Source of the DNA: Sedimenticola sp. | GTDB taxonomy: Bacteria > Pseudomonadota > Gammaproteobacteria > Chromatiales > Chromatiaceae | Assembly (NCBI GenBank): GCA_027023915.1 | Contig: JALVUB010000141.1 | Span: 1 to 35,639 of the forward strand | Reading direction: 5' to 3' | Length of the DNA: 35,639 bases | Shown: one piece after another, positions 25,715 to 32,525 of the stretch | Numbering within the stretch: the stretch's first letter is position 1 | Layout of the letters: every line of letters starts with the position of its first letter | Position numbers and translations under genes: made by a program | The notes under the pieces: generated by a model | The model's database searches: none | Seen by the model: only the letters and a program-made list of their open reading frames with translations | What the model was told of the DNA's origin: nothing

Positions 25715-26206
25715 AATGAGTCTCCTGACTAGATCGTGAATGCGTTAATTCTTTCCGGGGCCTTGGCACCACCGGGAACATCCGAAGCAATCGGCCTAGG
25801 CGGCGCCGGTCCGAAACTGTTGTCACTCCTCATGACGTCGGTCGGATTTGTGGGCTCCGACCTTCATCAGCAGTTGCTAACTGTAGCCGAGCCTTCCCCC
25901 GGAAACACTCTGCCATCGGAGGTATTCCCATCCTGAGCGCCTATCTCCAATGGGATAGGAATGCCGGCAAAGCACCGTATAGAAAGCCTGAACAATCCCG
26001 GCAAACACCTGAAAGCACAAGGTTTTTTGCCTTCAGGCGCAAGACTGAAAAGCAGAATCAGTATTTTAGCGTATACTCATTCCGCAAAATTGACGGCAGA
26101 TGGTAGACAAAGGCGGGCATCCGAGTCAACCGGCATGGATACAGTGTTGATCTGGGTCAAACCAATCCCATATTCTGAAACGTGACTGTCAGCCGAGGTG
26201 ATCTCG
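25715..26206. other. Divergent control region between dsr and the Cas6-like operon
   Basis: Almost 500 bases without a gene I can support, less GC-rich than its surroundings. It must hold the dsr promoter (minus) and that of the 26207 operon (plus). Palindromes stand out: GGTCGGA/TCCGACC (25840-25862), CCTATC/GATAGG (25940-25959) and CCTGAA-x-GC/GC-x-TTCAGG (26008-26037). A weak sigma-70-like pair on the minus strand, TTGCCG (25999-26004), 17 bases, TATACG (25976-25981), would give a leader of about 250 bases. None of these is proven, and the short readings here lack ribosome sites. Confidence 0.6.
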
Positions 26207-26410
26207 ATGATGAATAACGAACCCCTTGCACTTAGCAACATCCTGGTCTCCAACTATGAGCTGGAGAGCTTCGAGGAACTTCTGGAGCTTGTGCGCGAGT
26301 ACGCGCGCGCAGGCGAGCGCTTTCTCAAAACCGACGTGAAACCGGAATTTCCAGATACGCCGGTTGACTGGGAAGACCGTATCGAAGCCGCCTTCTGCGG
26401 CAGGGTGTGA
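26207..26410 (+). CDS. Small acidic protein of unknown function, first gene of the Cas6-like operon
   Basis: A 67-residue protein I do not recognise. An AGGTG site stands 7 bases before the first of two adjacent ATGs (26207 and 26210). The sequence is helical and acidic (SFEELLELVREYARAGERFL), with a proline-rich hinge (EFPDTPVDWEDR) and one cysteine near the end. There is no membrane segment. The next gene starts in its stop codon (GTGA), so it is cotranslated. Its coupling to a Cas6-like gene two places on suggests a shared function, not yet known. Confidence 0.75.
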   Translation: MMNNEPLALSNILVSNYELESFEELLELVREYARAGERFLKTDVKPEFPDTPVDWEDRIEAAFCGRV

Positions 26411-27126
26411 ACGTGGACTTTCTCGATCCCGGGCAGCAGCCCGACGTGAAGCCCGTCTCGCCTGCTCAGGAAGCGGCGGAGAAGGCACGCCTTGAGGGCG
26501 AGCTTTCCGAGCTGCGGCAGCGCCACGCGGAACTGCCCGCCGATGGGCCTGAACGCCACGAGCTGGCGTTGGAGATAGCGCGCAACCTGGCGCTGCTGGA
26601 GCGGGGCGACGAAGCCTGGCCGCTGGCGCGCGAGGCGCTGGACCATTTCATCGCCGGCGAACAGTGGCAGCCCGCCGCCGAGGCGTGCGAGGTACTCTAC
26701 CTGGCCGACCAGCCCCAGTCACTGGCGGCACTGGGCCAGGGCATCTGGCTGGCGGTGACCTATCCCATCGATCCGGAGGTGACCCTCACGCTGTTGCAGC
26801 ACTTTATCGATGACACACCGCCCGACGCCGATGGCGCCGCCGTGGCTGCGGCCACCGCCGCCTTTGTTGTCGATCTGCGGGCCACGGACCCGAAACAGCG
26901 GGAGGATCTGCTCTTCTTCACCCAGCAGATGCTGGGCAACGTGGCCCGGCGCCACAGTCAGGTGGAAAACCAGGCGCAATTCGATTACTGGATCGAGAAG
27001 CTGGAACTGAACCAGCCGGACAAGTTCCTGGTACGGCTGCGCAACATCGTGGACGTACTGGTACAGGACGACTGGTGGTTCGACCGCGAGGCATTGCAGG
27101 CGCGGCTGCCGGACCCGGAGGAGTAA
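26407..27126 (+). CDS. Helical repeat-like protein of unknown function, coupled to Cas6-like gene
   Basis: A 239-residue protein starting at a GTG that overlaps the preceding stop (GTGA); a second GTG two codons later is possible. It is nearly all helical. Segments such as ERHELALEIARNLALLERGD and WQPAAEACEVLYLADQ resemble TPR-like helix pairs, with a leading coiled-coil stretch (AAEKARLEGELSELRQR). It has no signal peptide or transmembrane helix. The C-terminus (YWIEKLELNQPDKF, then DDWWFDREAL) is the most distinctive part. It could be a protein-binding partner of the Cas6-like protein, whose gene starts 2 bases downstream; this is inferred from position. Confidence 0.78.
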   Translation: MNVDFLDPGQQPDVKPVSPAQEAAEKARLEGELSELRQRHAELPADGPERHELALEIARNLALLERGDEAWPLAREALDHFIAGEQWQPAAEACEVLYLADQPQSLAALGQGIWLAVTYPIDPEVTLTLLQHFIDDTPPDADGAAVAAATAAFVVDLRATDPKQREDLLFFTQQMLGNVARRHSQVENQAQFDYWIEKLELNQPDKFLVRLRNIVDVLVQDDWWFDREALQARLPDPEE

Positions 27127-27128
27127 CC

Positions 27129-27815
27129 ATGTTCTGGGAAGAGGAGACGGAGCAGGAGATCCCGGAAGAGTCCAACCGGGTGGTGGATCTTTCCTTCCCC
27201 ATCCGCAGCCGCATGCTGCCGGTGGACCACCTGCACGCCTTGCGCCAGGCGCTGCTGGCCCACCTGCCCGAGCTGGAGGCGTGGCGGGTGGGCGTTCACG
27301 AGATCCACCTGGCCGGCTCCCAGAACGGCTGGGAACGCCCGGACCCCGCCCTGGGACAGCACCTGATCCCCTCGCGGCGCACCCGCATGCAACTGCGGGT
27401 GCCGGTGGAGTTTGCCGACGAGCTGGCGGCGCGGCTGTCCGGCCACACCCTCGACCTCGGCGACTTCGAACTCACCCTGGGCGAGCCCAGACGCAAGCCG
27501 CTCTTCAGCCACCCCACACTTTACGCCCGCCACATGAAGATGGAAGCCGGCGAGGCCGAGGACGAAAACCGCTTTCTTGAACGCATGGCCAGCGAACTCA
27601 GGGCCAGGCAAATCCGGGTGAAGAAGGCCCTTTGCGGCAAGACCACGGAGATTGCAACTCCCGACGGCCCCTGGATCACCCGCAGCCTGATGCTGGCCGA
27701 CCTCTCCCCCGGCCATTCCCTGCTGCTGCAAGAAGAAGGGCTGGGCGGCAACCGCCAGATGGGCTGCGGCCTTTTCCTGCCCATGAAGGGCATCCAGACA
27801 CTGGCAGCCGAATAG
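27129..27815 (+). CDS. cas6: Cas6/Cmx6-like endoribonuclease-fold protein
   Basis: A 228-residue protein that resembles the MYXAN-subtype Cas6 (Cmx6) family, RNases that cut CRISPR precursor RNA. The match rests on VVDLSFPIRSRMLPVDHLHAL near the N-terminus (residues 18-38, in part) and on the C-terminal run LSPGHSLLLQEEGLGGNRQMG. That run contains the Cas6 glycine-rich loop G204-x-G206-x5-G212-x-G214, followed by LFLPMKG. Histidines that might be catalytic are H34, H36, H57 and H60; none can be assigned by eye. There is no repeat array, cas1, cas2 or effector gene in the window, so its RNA target is open. It starts 2 bases after the preceding stop. Family assignment is from memory of the motifs. 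Confidence 0.75.
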   Translation: MFWEEETEQEIPEESNRVVDLSFPIRSRMLPVDHLHALRQALLAHLPELEAWRVGVHEIHLAGSQNGWERPDPALGQHLIPSRRTRMQLRVPVEFADELAARLSGHTLDLGDFELTLGEPRRKPLFSHPTLYARHMKMEAGEAEDENRFLERMASELRARQIRVKKALCGKTTEIATPDGPWITRSLMLADLSPGHSLLLQEEGLGGNRQMGCGLFLPMKGIQTLAAE

Positions 27816-27827
27816 CCCGATGAGCCG

Positions 27828-28289
27828 CTACGGCTGAATGCGGATGCGATAGGCGGCATGGCAGGCCACGCAGTTGCCCATCAGCTCCGCCAGTTGCCGC
27901 CGTGCATGATCCGCGTCTCCCAGCTGGCGGGCGTCCAGCGCCAGAGTGTCAAACCTGCTGTGGGTGTCGAAACCCAGCTTTTTGAACGCCAGCGGCAGCT
28001 TGGCCATGAGCGTGGGCGGCACATCCCTTGCGGCCGCCATGCCCACCCGTGAAGCGGCATCGGCAACCGCCTTCATGTCGTTCTGTTCACTTGCCGTCAA
28101 GATCGTCTGGACAGCCACCAGAAAGCCCCGCATCTCCTTCAGCACCAGATCCCTTTCCCCCGGCTTCAACAACAACGCCTGACGGCCGTCCGGCGCGGTT
28201 TCCACGCTGCCCAGCACGATCAATTTGTAAGCGCCGCCAACCAGGATCAGCAGCAGCGCGCCCAACAAAAGCCAGCACTTTTTAGCCAT
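27828..28289 (-). CDS. Cytochrome c'-like (class II) monohaem protein, membrane-anchored
   Basis: A 153-residue protein with one hydrophobic helix near the N-terminus (WLLLGALLLILVGGAYKLIV), acting as signal or anchor. A four-helix type domain follows, with the haem site CVACH at C140-C143-H144, only 9 residues from the end. The near-terminal haem site is the hallmark of cytochrome c' and related class II cytochromes. It should face the periplasm. I chose the ATG at 28289 with a GGAG site. It ends 12 bases from the convergent Cas6-like gene. A role in binding NO or passing electrons in sulfur metabolism is possible but not shown. Confidence 0.8.
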   Translation of the reverse strand: MAKKCWLLLGALLLILVGGAYKLIVLGSVETAPDGRQALLLKPGERDLVLKEMRGFLVAVQTILTASEQNDMKAVADAASRVGMAAARDVPPTLMAKLPLAFKKLGFDTHSRFDTLALDARQLGDADHARRQLAELMGNCVACHAAYRIRIQP

Positions 28290-28349
28290 CTTACCGGTCT
28301 CCAATCCTTTTGGCCGCCGATGATAACGGGAATCCCGGCGATTGTCCGG

Positions 28350-28379
28350 GTGACTGATTCATCGCCCCTGTTTTAGAAT
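28350..28379 (+). promoter_or_regulatory. Likely sigma-70 promoter of the DsrC-like gene
   Basis: GTGACT (4 of 6 to TTGACA), an 18-base spacer and TAGAAT (5 of 6 to TATAAT). The start would be near 28386, about 35 bases before the ATG, leaving room for the AGGAGG site. The gene stands alone, so it needs its own promoter. Confidence 0.45.
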
Positions 28380-28421
28380 CTCGCGACTTTCCGTTTCCCA
28401 GCCGAACAGGAGGACTCGAAA

Positions 28422-28766
28422 ATGGCGTATGAAGTGAACGGCCAGACCATAGAGACGGACGAGAACGGCTACCTTACCGACCCCAACGACTGGAACGAAG
28501 AGGTGGCCAAGGTGATCGCCGAAGCCGAGGGAGTGAACCTCACCCAGGAACATTGGGACGTGATGAAGTACCTGCGCGACACCTATTTCGAGGAGGGCGG
28601 CCACCAGCCCAACAACCGGGAGATGGTGAAGGCGATGAGCAAGATCTGGGGCCGCAAGATCGGTTCCAAGGATCTCTTCATGCTCTTCCCCGGCAGCGGC
28701 GGTCCGTCCAAACAAGCTGCCAAGATCGCCGGGCTGCCGGAGACCAAGCGGAAAGGGGGATACTGA
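28422..28766 (+). CDS. DsrC/TusE-family protein lacking both active cysteines (RspA-like)
   Basis: A 114-residue homologue of DsrC (MAYEVNGQTIETDENGYLTDPNDW, then LTQEHWDVMKYLRDTYFEE in outline). The C-terminal arm reads KQAAKIAGLPETKRKGGY: the first redox cysteine is alanine and the second is absent, and there is no cysteine anywhere in the protein. It cannot carry sulfur as DsrC does. Cysteine-free family members have been grouped as RspA and proposed as regulators. An AGGAGG site lies 8 bases before the ATG and its own promoter is likely. It lies about 6 kb from the true dsrC, beyond the dsr promoter region. Confidence 0.9.
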   Translation: MAYEVNGQTIETDENGYLTDPNDWNEEVAKVIAEAEGVNLTQEHWDVMKYLRDTYFEEGGHQPNNREMVKAMSKIWGRKIGSKDLFMLFPGSGGPSKQAAKIAGLPETKRKGGY

Positions 28767-28776
28767 CCCGAGCGGG

Positions 28777-28843
28777 TTGTCGGGCTGAAGCCCGACCTAC
28801 ACAGCGCTTTTCGAAGCAGGTAGGTCGGGCTTCAGCCCGACAA
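28777..28843. repeat. Perfect 24-bp inverted repeat, REP-like pair
   Basis: The 24-base arm at 28777-28800 is repeated exactly in reverse at 28820-28843, with 19 bases between. Each arm is also an internal palindrome (GTCGGGCT/AGCCCGAC). It fills the space between two convergent genes, 10 bases after one stop and 9 before the other, so it may end both transcripts. The sequence type is common in intergenic REP families, and differs from the pair at 11939-12021. Confidence 0.8.
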
Positions 28844-28852
28844 ACGAACCGC

Positions 28853-29857
28853 TCAATCCGCGGCGTACTCGAACGAGTCGTAGTGCAACTGTGACTCGGG
28901 CACACCCCGCGCCAGCAGCGCTTCGCGCGCGGCGCTCACCATGGGCGGCGGCCCCGCCATGTAGATGTCGTAATTGGGCAAATCATCGCCCAGATCCTCC
29001 AGCACCGCCTCATGCACCCAGCCGGCGCGCCCCTGCCAACTTTCGTCCGGCTCCGACAACACAGGCACGAAGCGGAAGTTGTCGTGCGCCTTCTCCCACT
29101 GCTTCGGCAGATCGGGCAGATAGAGATCCTTCTGTGAGCGCACGCCCCAGTAGAGCCGCATGGGCCGCTCGATGCCGGCATGGAAAGCGTGCTCGATCTG
29201 GGACTTGATGGGCGCGAAACCGGTGCCGCCGGCAATGAAGAGCATGGGCCGGTTGGAGTTTTCATCCAGGGTGAAGGTGCCCAGCGGAGCCTCGATACGA
29301 AGAATGGTCTCCTCCTTCATCTGGGTAAAGGCCCAGTCGGTGAAGACGCCGCCGTCAACATGACGGATATGGAGCTCGATCAGCTCATCCTCGTGAGGTG
29401 GGTTGGCGATGGAGAAGGCGCGCCGGCGGCCGTCGTCGAGAATGAAATCGAGATACTGCCCGGCCATGAACTGCAACCGCTGTTCCTCGGGCGGCTTGAG
29501 CCAGAGCCGCACCACGTCGTCCGCCAAGTGATCGATTTTCACCACCTTTACCGGCATGATTCTCGGCTTGATTTCGTCAGGAGTGAAGATCTCCTCCACG
29601 TCGAGCACCACATCGGTCCGCGGCACCGCCTGACAGGGCAGGCAGGCGTCCTCGGGCGCGTCGATGAGCTTGTCCGGCTCGCCGTCGGGATAATCCACCT
29701 CACCTTCCACCAAGGTCGCCAAACAAGCGCCGCAAAAACCATTGCGGCAACCAAAGGGCAGGCCGATGTCCTGGCGGATGGCCGCGTCGAGAATGGTCTC
29801 GTCCTCCAGCACCTCGAACTGGTGGCCGGTGGCGGCGATTTTTACCTTGAAGCTCAT
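28853..29857 (-). CDS. 2Fe-2S/FAD NAD(P)H reductase (CDP-glucoseen reductase type)
   Basis: A 334-residue electron-transfer protein. The N-terminal plant-type ferredoxin domain has C37, C42, C45 and C75 for a 2Fe-2S cluster. A ferredoxin-NADP reductase module follows, with FAD-binding RRAFSIANPP and NAD(P)H-binding LFIAGGTGFAPIKSQ and YMAGPPPMV. This order is shared with CDP-6-deoxy-delta-3,4-glucoseen reductase and oxygenase reductases, so the partner cannot be read from sequence. I chose the ATG at 29857, with a GGGAG site. The gene stands alone, convergent with the DsrC paralogue across a REP-like pair. Confidence 0.9.
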   Translation of the reverse strand: MSFKVKIAATGHQFEVLEDETILDAAIRQDIGLPFGCRNGFCGACLATLVEGEVDYPDGEPDKLIDAPEDACLPCQAVPRTDVVLDVEEIFTPDEIKPRIMPVKVVKIDHLADDVVRLWLKPPEEQRLQFMAGQYLDFILDDGRRRAFSIANPPHEDELIELHIRHVDGGVFTDWAFTQMKEETILRIEAPLGTFTLDENSNRPMLFIAGGTGFAPIKSQIEHAFHAGIERPMRLYWGVRSQKDLYLPDLPKQWEKAHDNFRFVPVLSEPDESWQGRAGWVHEAVLEDLGDDLPNYDIYMAGPPPMVSAAREALLARGVPESQLHYDSFEYAAD

Positions 29858-30000
29858 GGGATCTCCCGGATTCCGTTTGCAATGATGGCGGGATTGTCCC
29901 CCATTTGCCTGGGCAATTAAACCGAGGGCCGGCAGGGGTTCAAGCCGCGGGCGGGCGCGGATGGTATCATGCAAGCAGTTCCAACCCAGTTACCAGCTGC

Positions 30001-30372
30001 ATGGAAATAGAAGCATTGCGTGACCTGGTGGTCCAGGTCATGGAAGAGATGAAGGCTCGCGACATCGAAGTAATCGACGTGCGCGGCAAGACCGACATCA
30101 CCGACTATCTGGTCATCGCTTCGGGCACCTCGGACCGGCATGTGAAATCCATCGCCGAGGCGGTGGCCTTCCAGGCCAAGCTCAAGGGCGAGCCGCCCCT
30201 GGGAACCGAAGGGGTCAACGAGGGCGAATGGGCCCTGGTCGATCTCAACGGCGTGGTGGCCCATGTGATGCAGCCCAGAGTGCGCGATTTCTACCAGTTG
30301 GAAAAGCTCTGGTCGGTGGACGCCAAGGCGGCGGAAAAGCTGGCCCGCGAGCGCGGCGCCGAATCCTCCTGA
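30001..30372 (+). CDS. rsfS: Ribosomal silencing factor RsfS
   Basis: A 123-residue protein that binds ribosomal protein uL14 and blocks subunit joining in starvation. The signature DITDYLVIASGTSDRHVKSIA is near residue 32 and VDLNGVVAHVMQPRVRDFYQLEKLW near 79 (given in outline). The start MEIEALRDLVVQVM fits the family, though the ribosome site is weak. In many bacteria rsfS lies next to nadD and rlmH; neither is in the window here. Confidence 0.94.
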   Translation: MEIEALRDLVVQVMEEMKARDIEVIDVRGKTDITDYLVIASGTSDRHVKSIAEAVAFQAKLKGEPPLGTEGVNEGEWALVDLNGVVAHVMQPRVRDFYQLEKLWSVDAKAAEKLARERGAESS

Positions 30373-30377
30373 TTTCC

Positions 30378-30407
30378 CGGTGAGTCGGATGGAAACCCGA
30401 CCCACCG
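30378..30407. terminator. Bidirectional stem-loop between rsfS and htpX
   Basis: CGGTG-a-GTCGG and CCGAC-c-CACCG form an 11-bp stem with one mismatch and an 8-base loop, between two convergent genes. No T-run follows in either direction, so it would need Rho or act as a stabiliser. Confidence 0.4.
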
Positions 30408-30418
30408 AAAAACCGTTC

Positions 30419-31300
30419 TCAACCCCCCCGCTGCAACGCTTCGATGCGCTTCTCCAGCGGCGGATGGCTGGCGAAAAGCTCACGCAGTCCGCCACCGGCG
30501 ATGCCGAAGGCGGCCATCTGATCCGGCAGCGGTTGGGGCTGTCCCTGCTGCAAGCGACGTAGCGCGGCGATCATCTTCTCCCTTCCCGCCAGGGCGGCGC
30601 CCCCCGCATCGGCACGGAATTCGCGCCAGCGCGAGAACCAAGCCACGATCATCATCGCCAGTATGCCCAGCACAAACTGGGCCACCATGGAGGCGATGAA
30701 ATAACCCGGGCCGTAGCCGTAGTTCTGTTCCCGCCGGTCGCCGGCAAGAAAGCTGTCCACCAAGGTGCCGATGATCCGCGACAAAAAGACCACAAAGGTG
30801 TTGACCACCCCCTGGATCAGCGACAGGGTCACCATATCCCCATTGTTTACATGAGTAATCTCGTGTCCCAGAACCGCTTCCACTTCGTCCGCGTTCATCT
30901 GTTGCAGCAGCCCCGCGCTCACCGCCACCAGGGCGGCATTGCGGTTCCAGCCGGTGGCGAAGGCGTTGGGCGAAGCGCTGGGGAAAATCCCCACCTCCGG
31001 CATCTTGATACCGGCCTTCTGTGCCAGATGCGCCACCGTCTCCACCAGCCAGCGTTCAGTATTGTTGGCCGGCTGATCGATCACCTGCACCCGCATGCTT
31101 CTCTTGGCCATCCACTTGGAGGTGAACAGCGAAATGAGCGAGCCCGAAAAACCGATCACCGCTGACATGACCAGCAGTCCGTTGAGATTAATGCCGCCGC
31201 TCTGTGCCAACATCTGATCCACGCCCAGAATGCGCATGGTGATACTGAGCATGGCCAGAATGGCCACGTTGGTTCCCATAAAGAGCAGGATTCTCAGCAT
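30419..31300 (-). CDS. htpX: Protease HtpX
   Basis: A 293-residue inner-membrane zinc metalloprotease of quality control, the same length as E. coli HtpX. The active site HEITH is at 146-150, with the third ligand in WREFRADAGGA. Hydrophobic segments lie at about 5-25, 40-60, 160-180 and 195-220. I chose the ATG at 31300, with GGAGGAG 10 bases upstream; upstream readings fall in the divergent CDGSH region. The sigma-32 or Cpx control known in E. coli cannot be seen here. Confidence 0.95.
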   Translation of the reverse strand: MLRILLFMGTNVAILAMLSITMRILGVDQMLAQSGGINLNGLLVMSAVIGFSGSLISLFTSKWMAKRSMRVQVIDQPANNTERWLVETVAHLAQKAGIKMPEVGIFPSASPNAFATGWNRNAALVAVSAGLLQQMNADEVEAVLGHEITHVNNGDMVTLSLIQGVVNTFVVFLSRIIGTLVDSFLAGDRREQNYGYGPGYFIASMVAQFVLGILAMMIVAWFSRWREFRADAGGAALAGREKMIAALRRLQQGQPQPLPDQMAAFGIAGGGLRELFASHPPLEKRIEALQRGG

Positions 31301-31366
31301 GGTGTAGTAACTCCTCCGTTGTGGTAGCCTCATGGATGATAACCTGCCAGTTACCAGGAGGCGACA

Positions 31367-31615
31367 GTGACAAAACCCCGAATCGCCGGCACCCGGCCAG
31401 CCGTGGTTTCCCTCGAAGCCGGAGAGACCGTGTGGTGGTGCAGCTGTGGCAGAAGTCAGACCCAACCTTTTTGCGATGGTTCCCACAAGGGCACCGGCTT
31501 CGAGCCCATGGAGTTCGTGGCGCCACGGGATGACGATTACTGGTTCTGCACCTGCAAGCAGACCCAAAAACCACCCTTTTGCGACGGCGCCCACAAAAAG
31601 CTGGAGGATTCATGA
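31367..31615 (+). CDS. Dual CDGSH-type iron-sulfur protein
   Basis: An 82-residue protein with two complete CDGSH motifs. The first is C25, C27, C36, H40 (ending CDGSH) and the second C61, C63, C72, H76 (ending CDGAH). Each binds a [2Fe-2S] cluster by three Cys and one His, a redox-active and labile form. It starts at a GTG with CAGGAGG 5 bases upstream. The next gene overlaps its stop (ATGA). It is divergent from htpX. The function of bacterial tandem CDGSH proteins is poorly known; electron transfer or iron-sulfur sensing is likely. Confidence 0.92.
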   Translation: MTKPRIAGTRPAVVSLEAGETVWWCSCGRSQTQPFCDGSHKGTGFEPMEFVAPRDDDYWFCTCKQTQKPPFCDGAHKKLEDS

Positions 31616-31947
31616 ACAGGGAAGAAGCCCCCGCCTGCTCCCTGCCGCGAGAGCCCGATTATTCAGGCGTCACCCAGGTGGCGCTGCATCCCGCTCCTTC
31701 TCCCACCGACTACCGCCAGGCGATGAAACTGGCGGACGCCGAGGCGGAGAAACGGCTGGGTGAATACATGCTCCTCTCCTGGTACGACCGCGACCGGGAT
31801 TTCGAGTCACCCCAGCACGCCAGCGAGTGCCACGAGAACAGCGCCATCCCCGGCTATGTGGACTACGGTATCAACCACGGCGCCACCCTGAAGGTGGACA
31901 TCGAGGATGGCCGCTTCGTCTTTTTCTACATGCCGCTGGAGATGTAG
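31612..31947 (+). CDS. AF1514-like conserved protein of unknown function
   Basis: A 111-residue soluble protein coupled by ATGA to the CDGSH gene, with GGAGG just upstream. It looks like the AF1514 family of unknown function, judged from GEYMLLSWYDRDRDFESPQHASECH (in outline) and a C-terminal GATLKVDIEDGRFVFFYMP stretch. There are two cysteines (C9, C73), the second followed by histidine. The acidic, aromatic middle hints at a metal or partner surface. It overlaps the convergent glycosylase gene by 22 bp. Family assignment is from memory and moderate. Confidence 0.72.
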   Translation: MNREEAPACSLPREPDYSGVTQVALHPAPSPTDYRQAMKLADAEAEKRLGEYMLLSWYDRDRDFESPQHASECHENSAIPGYVDYGINHGATLKVDIEDGRFVFFYMPLEM

Positions 31948-32525
31948 CCCGGTTCCAACTGGAAACGCCACAAACGGGCTTGATCCTCCTCGGTGGCGTA
32001 GCCGATGCCCACACGGGGGGAAGCCACCACCTTTTCCGACGGAACACTCACCCCCTCTTCCAACCACAATGTCTTGCCCTCCACCGGCTTTCCGTTGAGC
32101 GCGCGGTCGATAGCCAGAGCATTGCAGAGTTTTCCCGGCCCGTCCGCCAGGCGTTTGAGCGGAGCGCCGCCGCGCAGCTTCCGCATCCGCTCAACCCCCT
32201 CCACCGGCAGCAGGGCGCGGATGAGTACTGCTTCGGGCTGCCCCTCCGCGGCGGTGACGATGTTTAGCATGTGGTACATGCCGTAAATGAGATAGACATA
32301 GTAATGGCCGGGCGGGCCGTACATCACCTGGGTGCGGGGCGTTCGCCCCCGGCTGGCGTGGCAGGCGGTGTCCGACTCGCCCACATAGGCTTCGGTCTCC
32401 ACAATGAGCCCCGACAGCCGCTCGCCATTCAGGTTGCGCACCAGCAGCCGGCCCAGGAGATCACGCGCCACGGTGACGGTATCGCGGGCGAAAAAATCTT
32501 GTTCCAGACGGTTATCAGAACGCAC
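31926..32525 (-). CDS. 3-methyladenine DNA glycosylase (AAG/MPG family)
   Basis: About 200 residues. The enzyme removes alkylated purines such as 3-methyladenine in base-excision repair. Seen: FFARDTVTVARDLLGRLL near the N-terminus, the catalytic region IVETEAYVGESDTACHASRG, and YGMYHMLNIV. I chose the GTG at 32525, which leaves ten residues before FFARD as in the family and overlaps the pfkB end by 11 bases. A GTG at 32564 would add 13 unlikely residues. It is the last gene of a minus-strand run, and its end overlaps the AF1514-like gene by 22 bp. Confidence 0.92.
   Translation of the reverse strand: MRSDNRLEQDFFARDTVTVARDLLGRLLVRNLNGERLSGLIVETEAYVGESDTACHASRGRTPRTQVMYGPPGHYYVYLIYGMYHMLNIVTAAEGQPEAVLIRALLPVEGVERMRKLRGGAPLKRLADGPGKLCNALAIDRALNGKPVEGKTLWLEEGVSVPSEKVVASPRVGIGYATEEDQARLWRFQLEPGYISSGM

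Noticed and set aside
24428..25732. 434-residue open frame antisense to dsrA
   Set aside because: Mirror of dsrA, low complexity, no start signal.
25736..26185. Short plus-strand frames (66 and 74 residues) in the dsr control region
   Set aside because: No ribosome sites, atypical composition, and they cross the palindromes; better read as control DNA.
28777..28843. Possible CRISPR repeats near the Cas6-like gene
   Set aside because: Only two arms, in opposite orientation, 19 bases apart; a CRISPR array needs several direct repeats with regular spacers.
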